Below, in pieces: positions 53,869 to 64,000 of a DNA stretch of 64,000 nt (within the stretch, counting starts at the first letter, position 1; every line of letters starts with the position of its first letter). The notes beneath the pieces are model-generated. The model had not been told where the DNA came from. It saw nothing but the letters and a program-made list of their open reading frames with translations, and ran no database searches. A program made the translations under genes and the position numbers. The DNA lies in NCBI GenBank assembly GCA_947846985.1, contig CANTUZ010000025.1, positions 2,912,100 through 2,976,099 on the forward strand, in the 5' to 3' direction. This stretch comes from Fratercula arctica. Its lineage: Eukaryota > Chordata > Aves > Charadriiformes > Alcidae.

Positions 53869-54890
53869 ATCATAGAATATTTCAAGTTATCAGGGATCTT
53901 CGACGCATCGAGTCCAACTCCCTGCTCCTCACAGGACTACCTAAAACTAAACCATATGACTAAGAGCATTGTCCAGATGCTCCTTGAACTCTGACAGGCT
54001 TGGTGCTGTAAACACTTCCCTGGGGAGCCCATTCCAGTGACCAACCACCCTCTTGGTGAAGAATCTTTTCCTAATGTCCAATCTGAACTTCCCCTGATGC
54101 AGCTTCATTCCATTTCCTCGTGTCCTATCGCTGGTCACCAGAGAGAGGAGATCAGCACCTCCCCCTCTGCTGACCCACTTGAGGAACTTGTAGACTGTGA
54201 TGAGGGCACCCCTCAGCCTTCTCTTCTCCAGGCTGAACAAGCTATGTGACCTCAGTCACTCCTCTTAAGTCTTGCCCTCGTGACCTTTCACCATCTTGGT
54301 TGCCCTCCTCTGGACAGTCTAATTGTTTGATATTCTTATACTGAGGTGCCCAAAAGTGCATACAGTATTCGAGGTGGGGCCACCCCTGTGCAGTATAGAG
54401 GGGGATAATCACCTCCGTTGACCTGCTAGCTATGCTGTGCTTGATGCACCCCAGGACACGGTTGTTCCTTTTGGCTGCCAGGGCACACTGTTAACTCATC
54501 AACTTGCCATCAACCTAAACCCCCAGGTCTCTTTCCGCAGGGCTGTTCTCCAGCCTCTCGTCCCAAAACTTGTATGTATAAACAGGATTACCCCAAATGA
54601 GGTAGAGAATACAGCACTTTCTCTTATTAAATTTTATACAGTTGGTGATTGCTCAGCTCTCTAGTCTATCCAGATCTCTCTGTAAGGCCTCTCTACACTT
54701 GAGGGAGTCCACAGCTCCTCCTAGTTTAGTATCATCAGCAAACTTACTTAATATACATTTGATTCTTGTGTCCAGAACATTTATAAATACATTAAAGTGC
54801 ACTGGCCCTAAAATTGAGCCCTGGGGGACCCCACTGGTGACTGGCCGCCAGCCTGATGTAACCCTATTTACTATATGCTGGACATTTCAT
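53869..54890 (-). mobile_element. CR1 fragment (CR1-d), diverged
   Basis: Starts with an 'aatcatagaatatttcaag' tail. The minus frame 54240-53947 reads a CR1 C-terminus ([40 protein letters not shown]). An upstream part is more decayed and reaches the SGVPQGS-type region near 54830. Ends where CR1-e begins. Confidence 0.9.
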
Positions 54891-56490
54891 AGAATCATAG
54901 AATACTAGGTTGGAAGGGACCTCAGGGATCATCTGGTCCAACCTTTCTCAGCAAAAGCATGGTCTAGGCAAGATGGCCCAGCACCCTGTCCAGCTGAATC
55001 TTAAAACTGTCCAATGATGGGGAACCCACCACTTCCCTGGGGAGATTATTCCAATGGCTGATTGTTCTCATTGTGAAAAATTTTCCTCTTGTGTCCAATT
55101 GGAATCGCCCCTGGAGTCACTTGTACCCATTGCCCCTCATCTTTTCCATGTGACTCCTTGTAAAAAGGGAGTCTCCAGCTTCTTTGTAGCCACCCTTTAA
55201 ATCCTGGAACATGGTGATAAGGTCTCCCCTAAGACTTCTTTTCTCAAGGCTGAACAAACCCAATTCTCTCAGCCTTTCCTCACATGGCAGGCTTCCCAGT
55301 CCTTTGATCATCTTTGTGGCCCTTCTCTGGACCCTCTCCAGCCTGGTCCACATCTTTTTTGTATAGCGGGGACCCAAACTGAACACAGTATTCCAGGTGT
55401 GGCCTGAAAACTGCTGAGTAGAGTGGGATAAAGACTTCTTTATCTCTGCTGGTGATGCCCTTGTTGATGCAACCCAGCAGCCTGTTGGCTTTCTTTGCCA
55501 CAGCAGCAGCACACTCTTCACTCAAGGACCCCCAGGTCCCTTTCCACAGGGCTGCTCCCCAGCCAGGTAGATCCCAGCCTGTGCTGCACTCCTGGATTAT
55601 GTTTTCCCAGGTGCAAGACCTTACACTTGTCCTTGTTGAACTTCATAAGGTTCTTGTTAGCCCACTCTTCCAGCCTATCCAGGTCTTCCTGCAGGGTGTC
55701 CCTCCCTTCTGAAGTGTCCGCTTCCCCACACACTTTGGTATCATCAGCAAACTTCATCAGGGTACACTTGATCCCATCATCCCAATCATTTATGAAGATA
55801 TTAAACAGCGTTTGGCCCAATATAGATCCCTGGGGGACCCCACTTGTGACAGGTTGCCAGTTTGAAAAGGAGCTATTTACCACCACCCTCTGGGTGCGGC
55901 CGGTCAGCCAGTTCCCCACCCACCGCACAGATCACTTGTCTAGACCGTAACACATCAGTTTCTCTAAGAGGAGGCTGTGGGGAATTGTGTAGAAAGCCTT
56001 GTAGTCATCCAGGTAGACAATGTCCACTGCTCGCCCCACATCAGCCGAGCAAGTTACTTTGTCATAGAAGGCAATCAGGTTTGTCAAGCACGATTTGCCC
56101 TTGGTGAACCCGTGCTGGCTTTTCCCAGTCATGTGCTTGATTTGACTTGCGATATCCCCCAGGAGGATTCATTCCATAACTTTCCCAGGGACTGAAGTAA
56201 GACTGACGGGCCTATAATTTCCTGGATCCTCCTTTAAGCCCTTCTTGTAGATGGGGGTGGCATTAGCCTTCTTCCAGTCTTCTGGGATGTCCCCTGATCT
56301 CCATGACTTCTCAAAGACTATGGAGAGCAGCCTCACACAAACGTTAGCGAGCTCTCTTAACATCCTCGAGTGGAGAGCATCAGGGCCCATCGATTTGTAG
56401 GGGTCAAGCTCCTGCATCATTTCACACACCAACTCTTCCTTCACGGAAAGTGGGTCTGTGTTTGCATCAACCTGGATTTTTTAAAATTAT
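54891..56490 (-). mobile_element. CR1 fragment (CR1-e), includes the reverse-transcriptase core
   Basis: Tail 'catagaatcatagaatacta'. Minus frames: 56444-56169 ([32 protein letters not shown]), 56132-55932 (SQHGFTKGKSCLTNLIAFYD), 55928-55518 ([27 protein letters not shown]) and 55521-55117 (C-terminal region). The frames are broken by stops and indels. 5'-truncated near 56490. Confidence 0.92.
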
Positions 56491-56506
56491 AAATAAATAT
56501 AATATT

Positions 56507-56697
56507 TATAAATCGTAGAATCATAGAATTGCCTAGGTTGGAAGGGACCTTTCAGATCATCTAGTCCAACCATCAACCTAACTCTGACAAAAAACATCAC
56601 TAAACCATATTGCTAAGCACCACGCCTACCTGTCTTTTAAATACCTCCAGGGATGGTGACTCAACCACTTCCCTGGGCAGCCTGTTCCAATGCTTAA
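56507..56697 (-). mobile_element. CR1 tail fragment (CR1-f)
   Basis: A short 3' end: 'tcatagaattgcctaggttgg' followed by 'ttccctgggcagcctgttcc', ending where CR1-g begins. It resembles a different CR1 subfamily tail from its neighbours. Confidence 0.85.
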
Positions 56698-57103
56698 TCA
56701 TGGAATCATGGAATCACGCAATTTCAGAGTTGGAAGGGACCTCTAGAGATCATCTAGTCCAACTCCCCTGCTAAAGCAGGATTGCCTACAGCACATTACT
56801 CAGGACTGCATCCAGACGGGTCTTGAAAGTCTCCAGAGAAGGGGACCCCACAGCCTCCCTGGGCAGCCTGTTCCAGTGCTCTGTCACCCTCACCGTAAAG
56901 AAGTTTTTTCTCATATTTGATCAGAACTTCCTGTGTTCCAGCTTGTGCCCGTTACCCCTCGTCCTGTTACTGGGAACCACTGAAAAGAGTCTGGCTCCAT
57001 CCTCCTTAAACCCACCCTTTAGATACTTGTAAACATTAATAAGGTCTCCCCTCAGCCTTCTCTTCTCCAGGCTAAAGAGTCCCAGCTCTCTCAGCCTTTC
57101 CTC

Positions 57104-57682
57104 CTAAGGGAGATGCTCCAATCCCTCAATCGTCTTTGTTGCCCTACGCTGGACTCTCTCCAGTAGTTCCCTGTCTCTCTTGAACTGGGGAGCCCAGAGC
57201 TGGACACGGTATTCCAGTTGTGGCCTCACCAGTGCAGAGTAGAGGGGGAGAATGACCTCCCTTGACCTGCTGGCCACACTCTTCCCTATGCAGCCCAGAA
57301 TTCCGTTGGCCTTCTTGGCGACAAGGGCACATTGCTTGCTCATGGATAATTTACTGTCTACCAAGACCCCCAGATCCTTTTCTTCAGAGTTGCTTTCCAG
57401 CAGGTCCACCCCTAACCTATATTGGTGCCTGTCATTCTTCCTCCCCAGGTGCAGGACCCTACACTTGTCCTTGTTGAACCTCATTAGGTTCTTCTCTGCC
57501 CAGCTCTCCAGCCTGTCTAGGTCACGCTGGATGGCAGCACGGCCCTCTGGGGTGTCAGCCACCCCACCCAGTTTGGTATCATCAGCGAACTTGCTGAGGA
57601 TACACTCTGTCCCCTCGTCCAGGTCATTGATGAATATGTTAAACAATACTGGTCCAAGTATTGACCCCCTGGGGGACACCAC
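57104..57682 (-). pseudogene. CR1-g reverse transcriptase, second half (192 codons)
   Basis: Continues the 577-codon frame after a frameshift in a C/G run near 57668. Reads [20 protein letters not shown], the catalytic [56 protein letters not shown] and [18 protein letters not shown]. It stops at a TAG (57104-57106) about 100 codons before the normal end. The polymerase aspartates are present. Confidence 0.9.
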
Positions 57683-59372
57683 TGGTTACAGGCCTCCAAC
57701 TCAACCCTGCTCCATTAATCACAACCCTCTGAGTCCTGTCACACAGCCAGCTCTCAATCCACCTCACTGTCCCCTCGTCTAGTCCACACTTCCTCAGTTT
57801 CCTAAGGAGGATGTTATGAGAGGCAGTGTCAAAAGCCTTGCTGAAGTCAAGGTAGATGACATCTGCTGCTCTGCCCTCATCCAGCCAACCAGTTATAACA
57901 TCATAGAAGGCTATGAGATCGGTCAAGCATGATTTACCCTTGGCAAATCCATGTTGGCCACTTCCAATAACTTCCTGCTCCTGAACGTGCTTGGATATGA
58001 CATCCAGAACAAGTTGCTCCATTACCTTCCCAGGGACAGAGGTGAGACTAACCGGTCTGTAGCTCCCTGGGTCCTCCTTCTTGCCCTCTTTGAAGACTGG
58101 AGTGACACTGGCCTTCCTCCAGTCCTCAGGCACCTCACCTGTTCTCCAGGACCTTTCAAAGATGATGGAGAGTGGCCAAGCAATAACATCTGCCAGCTCT
58201 CTCAGCACTCGCAGGTGCATCTCACCAGGGCCCATGGACTTATGGATGTCCAGTTTGGCCAAGCGGTCTCTAACCTGATCTTCCTCTACTGGGGAAAACT
58301 CTTCCTCTCTCCAGACCTTCCCCCTTGCCTCCAGGGCCTGGGATTCATGAGGGACAGCTTTAGCAGTGAAGACTGAAGCAAAGAAGGCTCTGGCTAAGAA
58401 GGCTACAAAAAGTATCTCTGCCTTCTCTGTGTCTTCCACCACTAGGGCACCCATCTCATTCATTAGTGGGCCTACATTGTCCCTAGTCTTCCTTTTTCTA
58501 TTGATATACTGAAAGAACCTCTTCTTGTTATCTTTAACCGTGATGGCCAAGATGAGTTCTGCTTGAGCTTTGGCCCTTCTAATTTTCGCCCTGCATAGCT
58601 TCACTACATCTTGGTATTTTTCATAAGTAGCCAACCCCCTTTTCCAAAGATCATAAACTTTCCTTTTTTTCCTGAGGTCCAGCCAAAGCTCTCTGTTTAG
58701 CCAGGCTGGTCTTCTTCCCTGTCTGCTTGATTTTTGGGACTTGGGGATGGCCTTCTCCTGTGCTTTTAAGAGTTCCTCCTTGAAGCAAGACCAGCCTTCC
58801 TGGGCACCTTTGCCCTTCAGGACTGTCCCCCAAGGGACACTCTCAACCATGCTCCTGTCCTTGTGGATATCCAATTGACTTAATTGATCTCTCACTTGAT
58901 CCTCCTCAACCAAGGGGAAGTCTTCTTCTTTCCCTGTTACTTTCTCCAAAGTCTGGGACTCCTGAGGGCTGGGCCGAGCAGTAAAGACCAAAGCAAAGAA
59001 GGCATTCAGTAACTCCACCTTCTCCGCATCCTCTGTCACCATGGTTCCTGTCCCATTCAACAGCAGGACCACATTTTCTCTGGTTTTCCTTTTCCCTCCA
59101 ATATACTTGAATAAGCCCTTCCTGTTGAGCTTGACATCCCTTGCCAGGTTTAATTCCAAGGAGGCCTTGGCTTTCCTCATTTCATCCCTGCACACTCTGG
59201 CGGCATTCTTGTAATCTTCCCAAGTGGTCAGTCCCTTCTTCCACGTGCTGTAAACTTCCTTCTTCCACTTGAGCTTTTTCAGAAGCTCCCTGCTCAACCA
59301 TGCAAGTGTCCTGCTCTTGCTCTTAGGGATGCACCAATCCTGAACTTGGAGGAAGTGGTCTTTGAATATCAA
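57639..59372 (-). CDS. In-frame fusion of two CR1 ORF2 pieces (577 codons)
   Basis: One open frame contains the CR1 linker twice. Residues 1-175 run from [19 protein letters not shown] through [18 protein letters not shown] to [15 protein letters not shown]. At about 58848 the frame jumps back to an earlier point of a second CR1: [60 protein letters not shown]. It then continues into reverse transcriptase: [80 protein letters not shown] and SGVPQG, where a frameshift ends it. CR1 ORF2 normally has this linker once. The endonuclease end lies upstream in another frame (59908-59369). Confidence 0.85.
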   Translation of the reverse strand: MIFKDHFLQVQDWCIPKSKSRTLAWLSRELLKKLKWKKEVYSTWKKGLTTWEDYKNAARVCRDEMRKAKASLELNLARDVKLNRKGLFKYIGGKRKTRENVVLLLNGTGTMVTEDAEKVELLNAFFALVFTARPSPQESQTLEKVTGKEEDFPLVEEDQVRDQLSQLDIHKDRSMVESVPWGTVLKGKGAQEGWSCFKEELLKAQEKAIPKSQKSSRQGRRPAWLNRELWLDLRKKRKVYDLWKRGLATYEKYQDVVKLCRAKIRRAKAQAELILAITVKDNKKRFFQYINRKRKTRDNVGPLMNEMGALVVEDTEKAEILFVAFLARAFFASVFTAKAVPHESQALEARGKVWREEEFSPVEEDQVRDRLAKLDIHKSMGPGEMHLRVLRELADVIAWPLSIIFERSWRTGEVPEDWRKASVTPVFKEGKKEDPGSYRPVSLTSVPGKVMEQLVLDVISKHVQEQEVIGSGQHGFAKGKSCLTDLIAFYDVITGWLDEGRAADVIYLDFSKAFDTASHNILLRKLRKCGLDEGTVRWIESWLCDRTQRVVINGAGLSWRPVTSGVPQGVNTWTSIV

Positions 59373-59757
59373 CCAGCTCTCTTGAGCCCCCCTACCTTGA
59401 GAGCCCTAGCCCATGGGATCTCTCCAGGCAGTTTCTTGAAGAGGTCAAAGTTAGCCCTCCTGAAGTCCAAGGTTGTGATTTTACTTCTTGTTGTTTTGTG
59501 CATAGTACCCATGATCCTGAACTCTGTCTTCTCGTGATCACTACAGCCAAGGCTGCCCCCAACCTTAATGTCCTCCACCAGTCCCTCTGTGTTTGCCAGT
59601 ACTAGGTCCAGTAGTACACCTCTCCTTGTTGGCTCCTGCACCACCTGTGTCAAAAAGTTATCATCAATGCACTGGAGGAACCTCCTGGACTGTGCATGCC
59701 TGGCTGTGTAGCCTTCCCAGCAGATATCAGGGTGATTGAAGTCCCCATGAGAACCAA

Positions 59758-60448
59758 GACAATCAAAACTTCCACGTACCGTAGAAGGGGATAAAGTCCC
59801 CGTAGTGCACATGAAGAATATGTTAGGGAAGACAGTCTGGGTTAGTCCTGCTTCAAGCAAAGGCAAACCCATCCGTGGGATTGCTTTTGCCCAAGGACCT
59901 GGGTACACTTTGTGGGTGATGCGGAAGAGTGGGGAAGTTCAATGTGTACCTCATGGGGATCTGATTTTGGGTGAGAATAGCCAATGAATCAAATTGTATG
60001 ATGTTATTTGCTAAGTAACCCTGTCACTGTATGTCCTCATGACTATAATTGCTATCGGTTGTACTGCAGTAAGAATCACCCAAACTAATGACAGATGGAC
60101 TTTGATGAAGAATTGAGTAAAGCACAGTGGTGATGGGCTCAGAACTGACCTCAGCAGCTGGCACCCAGTGACTTTATTGAGATTGACATCTTCAACCCAT
60201 GGACCATAGGCATGAGCTGCACCGAATACACCAGCTGCAAGCTCCAAAAATACAGCATGCAACAGTCCAGCACCACACACCATCTCACCTGCCCTGAGAG
60301 ACTGTTCTAACAGATGGAGCCCAAAGTCAAGGATTAAATGAACTCGACGGACATTTTAGAGGGATGGCTCATAGACTAAGTGGGGGGGGTGGCGGGTGAG
60401 AGAGCGGCTGCGTGGTTCTTTGTTGCCATCTGAGGCTAAACCATGACA
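59758..60448 (+). mobile_element. ERVL 3' end fragment (integrase end, tail, LTR end)
   Basis: Starts abruptly in integrase at the 'caatcaaaacttccacgtac' position of copy 1. Frame 59805-59987 gives the integrase C-terminus (MLGKTVWVSPASSKGKPIRG ... GDLILGENSQ). A tail follows, related in its first part to 3163-3474. The last 50 or so bases (to CTAAACCATGACA at 60448) resemble the end of LTR-A. Closest to copy 1. Both edges are irregular. Confidence 0.8.
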
Positions 60449-61029
60449 CCTGCTAAACATGAATTTAAAATGTATTGTTTCCTTAGACATTACAAGCACC
60501 TATGGAAGAGAAAGGGGATTCATCAAAGACAGTGAAAATGGAAAAAAACTCTCGTTAAAAAAATATATTTCTTAAAATCAATTTAAAAAAATCTGTGTGC
60601 AGGGCAAATGACAAAAATAATCTGAAATGGGCACTTTTTATAATTGTGCATTTCTTTGCGGGATTAATTTCTCATTTCCATTAACATTAATGCTACCTTT
60701 AATACTGACAGCTTTAAAAAAAGGAATATGCTTGCCTGGTTAGAATATTTTTAAACAGAAGTATCAAATCCAGAACAATTCTCATGAGCAGCCACCAACT
60801 GATGATGGAAAATGGAGTATTATTTGGGAAGTCAGACGAAGTGCTTAGTCCTGCTTCCATTTAAGGCAATGAGAAATCAGGTCTAAACTCTTTAAAGAAT
60901 TGTAATTAAAAAAAAAAAAAAAAAACAGGGGAAGCTGGCACATGTAAATGAAATGGCTCCCTGATTCCTTTGCATTCTGGATGATTAGATATCTTTTTCT
61001 ACTGAAACATTTTTCTTCCAACATTCATA
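60449..61029. other. Anonymous AT-rich DNA
   Basis: Includes an A-run at about 60908-60924. No gene or repeat recognised. Confidence 0.6.
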
Positions 61030-62044
61030 TACGAAGTGCTTCTACACTAATGCATGCAGCATGGGCAACAAACAGGAGGAGCTGGAAGCCATTGTGCAGC
61101 AGGAAAGCTATGATGTAGTCACCATCACAGAAATGTGGTGGGAAGACTCGCACGACTGGAGTGCTACATTAGATGGCTACAAACTCTTCAGAGGGGACAG
61201 GTAAGGAAGGAGAGGAGGTGGGGTGGCCCTGTATGTTAGGGAGTGTTATGAATGTCAAGAACTTAATGATGGTAACAGGGTTGAGTGTTTATGGGTAAGA
61301 ATCAGGGGGAGGGCCAACAAGCTGATATCATGGTGGGAGTCTGTTATAGGCTGCCCAACCAGGATGTAGAGGCAGATGAAATATTCTACAAGCAGCTGGC
61401 AGAAATCTCAAGATCACTGGCCCTTGTCCTGGTGGGAGACTTCAACCTACCAGATATCAGCTGGGAACACAATACGGCTGAGAGGGAACAGTCTAGGAGG
61501 TTCCTGGAGTGTGTTCCTGACGCAGCTGGTGAGGGAGCCAACTAGGGAACGAGCCCTGCTGGACCCGTTGTTTGTAAACAGAGAAGGACTTGTGGGGGAT
61601 GTGATGGCTGGAGGCCGTCTTGGGCATAGCGATCACGAAATGATAGAGTTTTTGATTCTTAGAGAAGCAAGGAGGCAGGGGGGGTGTCAGCAGATCTGCC
61701 ACCATGGACTTCCGGAGGGCAGACTTTGGTCTTTTCAGGAGCCTGCTTGACAGAGTCCCATGGGAGGCAGTCCTGAAGGGCAAAGGAGTCCAGGAAGGCT
61801 GGATGTTTTTCAAGAAGGAAGACTTAAAGGCTCAGGAGCAGGCCATCCCCATGTGCCAAAAAAACGAGCCGCCAGGAAAAAGACCAGCCTGGCTAAACAG
61901 AGCTATGGTTGCAACTCAGGGAAAAAAGGAGAGTTTATGGCCTTTGGAAGAAGGGGCAGGCCACTCAGGAAGACTACAAAGATGTTGTAAGGCTATGTAG
62001 GGAGAAAATTAGAAAGACCAAAGCCCAACTACAACTCAACCTAG
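61030..62044 (+). mobile_element. CR1 fragment (CR1-h): endonuclease and linker
   Basis: An endonuclease N-terminal block begins at about 61060 (MGNKQEELEAIVQQESYDVV, ITEMWWEDSHDW with the catalytic Glu), then a TAA near 61203. Frame 61285-61545 reads VGVCYRLPNQDVEADEIFYK and LVLVGDFNLPDISWEHNTAE. After a shift comes REGLVGDVMAGGRLGHSDHE (catalytic SDH) and FRSLLDRVPWEAVLKGKGVQ. It ends in the linker near 62044, where an LTR begins. It complements CR1-g, which lacks the endonuclease start. Confidence 0.92.
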
Positions 62045-62430
62045 TGTCCTGGTTTGGGGTGGAGCAGAGCCAACTTTCTGTTCAGTGAGAGGCTCCTGCT
62101 CACACTTGTTGCTGTGGCAACCAGGGTCAGCTGACTTGGGTGTTTACCCTGTGGAGGGGTCACACCTCTGTGGACAGGTCAGGTGACCCAAACTGACCAG
62201 TCGGGTATTCCATCCCATCTGCCATGCTCAGTATAAAAGCTGAGGGATCAGAGGGGTTAGGTTGGCCCTTTTTCTTTGATGGCTTGGCTTCTTCAATGAC
62301 TGAGGCCCAAGGAGGACCCTGTCAGTTCATCTGCCTTTTGGTCCTGGTCAGTGTGTTCTGGAATCCAGTTCCCATTTGTCACTGAGTCCAGTCTGGAACT
62401 TTCCCAGTGCCTGCTGGTGACACTGGAGTA
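62045..62430 (+). mobile_element. LTR, diverged LTR-B relative, 3'-truncated
   Basis: Starts TGTCCTGGTTTGGGG directly after CR1-h. Shares 'cagtataaaagctgaggga' and the 'aggaggaccctgtc' and 'tctggaactttcccagtg' blocks with LTR-B but lacks several LTR-B segments. Ends near 62430 without a recognisable LTR end. Confidence 0.75.
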
Positions 62431-62679
62431 TCCTAAAGTATAGATTTTAGGAAGGAAGATGGAGGTGCATTTGTTTATGTGACTGTTGCTAATATACAAG
62501 AGTGCAGGGTAGGTAGATAGCTTTTGAGAAGCTCCATCCTGGCCTGGAAGGGCATCATGTCAGATTATGACAACAAACGTAATTGAATGCCTCCCCTTTT
62601 TCTTCATCCCTTTGTCAGGTGACTAGGTGACTATCTCCAACAAGTATTGGTCCAGTGTTTTCTTTGGATCTCCTCTTGC

Positions 62680-63219
62680 TGTTAACCTACTTAAAAAAGC
62701 CTTTCTTGTTGTCTGGCACAACACTGGCCATTTTCATCTCTAATTGAGCTTTGGCCTTTTGTGGTTTCTCCCTGCGTATGCAGACCACAGCTCTCTCTGT
62801 AATCTTCCTGCAAAGCCTTACCTCTCTTCCAGGGTTCACGCAATTTCTTTTTCCTCCTGAGCTCCACAAGGAGTTCCCTGTTCAGGCAAGCTGGTCTTCT
62901 GCCCCACTTGCTTGACTTATGACAATGGAATTGCCTGTTCCTGTGCTTCTGAAAGGTGGTTCTTCAAGATTGATCAGCACTCACGGAGTCCTGAGCTCCC
63001 AAAAGCAGATTTGCAGGGTACTCTGCTAAATAGCTCCCTGAGTAGCTTAAAGTTTGCTCTCCTGAAGTCCAGGGTAGCAACTCTGTTTTCCTTTTTTCTC
63101 ATTACAATAAAACTTTTGAACTCAAGCTTTTCATGATCACTGTGGCCAAGACAGCCACCTACCATCACATCCCCCGCGAGTCCTTCTCTAGTCACAAATA
63201 GCAAGTCTAGGAGGGCATC
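62680..63219 (-). mobile_element. CR1 fragment (CR1-i): endonuclease end and linker
   Basis: The minus frame 63225-62974 reads GLAGDVMVGGCLGHSDHEKL (catalytic SDH) and VATLDFRRANFKLLRELFSR. 62869-62687 reads a linker piece (AQLEMKMASVVPDNKKGFFK). Truncated on both sides, with an LTR starting at 63220. Confidence 0.85.
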
Positions 63220-63457
63220 TGTCACGGATGGAGTGATTCACTTCACTCAGAGAGAGAAGCAGCAATATATTTATTGATATAAAACAGGGATTTAACAAAG
63301 TTTGATGCTAAATGCAAAAGTGTTTTAACAAGATTCGATGGCACGGCACACTTGGTTATTTACTGCATTGAGGACAGAGCTCAGGGAGACCCTCCTGTTG
63401 AGTCGAAGTTCAGAAAAGACTCCCTTGCTTTCTAAACTCCTTCTCAGAGAGGTGTCT
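63220..63457 (-). mobile_element. Probable LTR fragment (LTR-E)
   Basis: Starts TGTCACGGATGG within the CR1-i context and is cut by LTR-C at 63458. In reverse it contains 'caataaatatattgctgc', a polyadenylation-type signal. It has no second copy here, so assignment as an LTR is tentative. Confidence 0.4.
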
Positions 63458-64000
63458 TGTCATGTCCCACGCAGAAAGGAGGGGGGGTAAGTGACTCAGA
63501 TTCACAAATCCCCAGCGGTGCGGACTAAGGTGAGACAAATCTCAAGGTCCGTATGCAAACATTTATTAGGTTAGTAACCAGGTCTTAACTAGGTCCACAA
63601 TACTTAGTTAGGTATATAACAAATTATGGCAAGCAGTAAGGTATGCATTGCATTAATTAGCAACAGATATACAACAAACTATGGCAAGTGGTACTTAATA
63701 ACAGGTATACAATGAATTATAGCAAGCGGTATAGTACGCCTTGCATTCCTTCTTTGAAAGGAAAGAGAAAGAACGAAGAAAGAAAAAAAAAGAAGGAAAG
63801 AAGCAAAGAGGTAGAGAAGGAAAGATTGAAGGAGAGATCAAGAGGGAGAGAGATAAAGAGATCACTGGTCCTGCTTCCAGCATTACTCTGGTCAGCGCGG
63901 GTCGTAGAAACGCTCTTCAGGGAAAAATCTTCCCAGGTCATAAATCTTCTTCTCCTTTCTCTTCAGGGAAAGTCTTACTCCTCTTTATGTTCGCCCACTC
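63458..64000 (-). mobile_element. LTR-C copy, runs off window
   Basis: TGTCATGTCCCACGC start, and the same tandem units and purine-rich run as 21731-22524. It ends at the window edge about where 22300 lies in the other copy. Whether internal sequence follows cannot be seen. Confidence 0.85.

Larger units (their letters stand above)
56698..59757 (-). mobile_element. CR1 chimera (CR1-g): endonuclease end, linker twice, reverse transcriptase
   Basis: Begins with a CR1 tail ('tggaatcatggaatcacgc'). On the minus strand it reads endonuclease C-terminus (about 59757-59380: GDFNHPDICWEG, SDHEKTEF), linker, start of reverse transcriptase, then again endonuclease end/linker, then full reverse transcriptase to the C-terminus. 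The 59757 edge is a sharp join to plus-strand ERVL sequence. Confidence 0.9.

Overview
This window looks like bird nuclear DNA from a repeat-rich, gene-poor region. It carries many CR1 LINE fragments with the bird-type 3' tail, made of repeats of an 'attctatg'-like octamer. It also carries several families of endogenous retroviruses (ERVs): class III ERVL-like, class II ERVK/beta-like, and a gamma-like env remnant. By my estimate about three quarters of the 64 kb is transposon-derived. I found no host protein-coding gene, tRNA, rRNA or CRISPR array. A W chromosome or other low-recombination region would fit this density, but that is inference. Element family names come from motifs I can read; no database search was run.

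Layout. 0-2.4 kb: an LTR fragment, a solo LTR with a perfect 5-bp target duplication, then anonymous DNA. 2.4-13.7 kb: a minus-strand ERVK provirus (319-bp LTRs, 6-bp target duplication TTGATT) with a nearly full ERVL provirus nested in its env tail (343-bp LTRs, 5-bp target duplication CGCTC). 15.2-19.8 kb: ERVL copy A (minus, 3'-truncated), with a solo LTR inside its pol. 20.3-25.4 kb: a CR1, another LTR with an env transmembrane-subunit remnant, and a possible old LTR. 26.3-34.1 kb: decayed CR1-like sequence split by ERVL copy B (plus), which has its own nested solo LTR. 35.5-45.1 kb: CR1 fragments and several solo LTRs, including a CR1 split by two solo LTRs and a second CR1. 46.9-51.7 kb: ERVL copy C (minus, 5'-truncated) with an unbroken integrase frame. 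52.9-60.4 kb: five CR1 fragments in the same orientation, one an in-frame chimera of two CR1s, joined to an ERVL tail. 61.0-64 kb: CR1 and LTR fragments.

The ERVL copies (copy 1 at 2820-9033, plus A, B and C) share one plan. The order is LTR, a lysine-tRNA-type primer site, a gag with hydrophobic N-terminal segments and a Thr/Ala/Pro-rich middle, an in-frame TAG, protease, reverse transcriptase, RNase H, integrase, a short non-coding tail, and LTR. There is no env and no visible dUTPase. All copies are broken. A, B and C share five nonsense codons in pol. A and B also share a 928-bp tract that I read as fully identical in inverted orientation, a strong sign of recent gene conversion.

I did not find an obvious new multi-gene system. 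The most interesting material is the ERVL family itself (lysine primer, membrane-type Gag, conserved gag-TAG-pro junction), the inverted identical tract, the LTR-age paradox of the nested proviruses, and the in-frame CR1-CR1 fusion.
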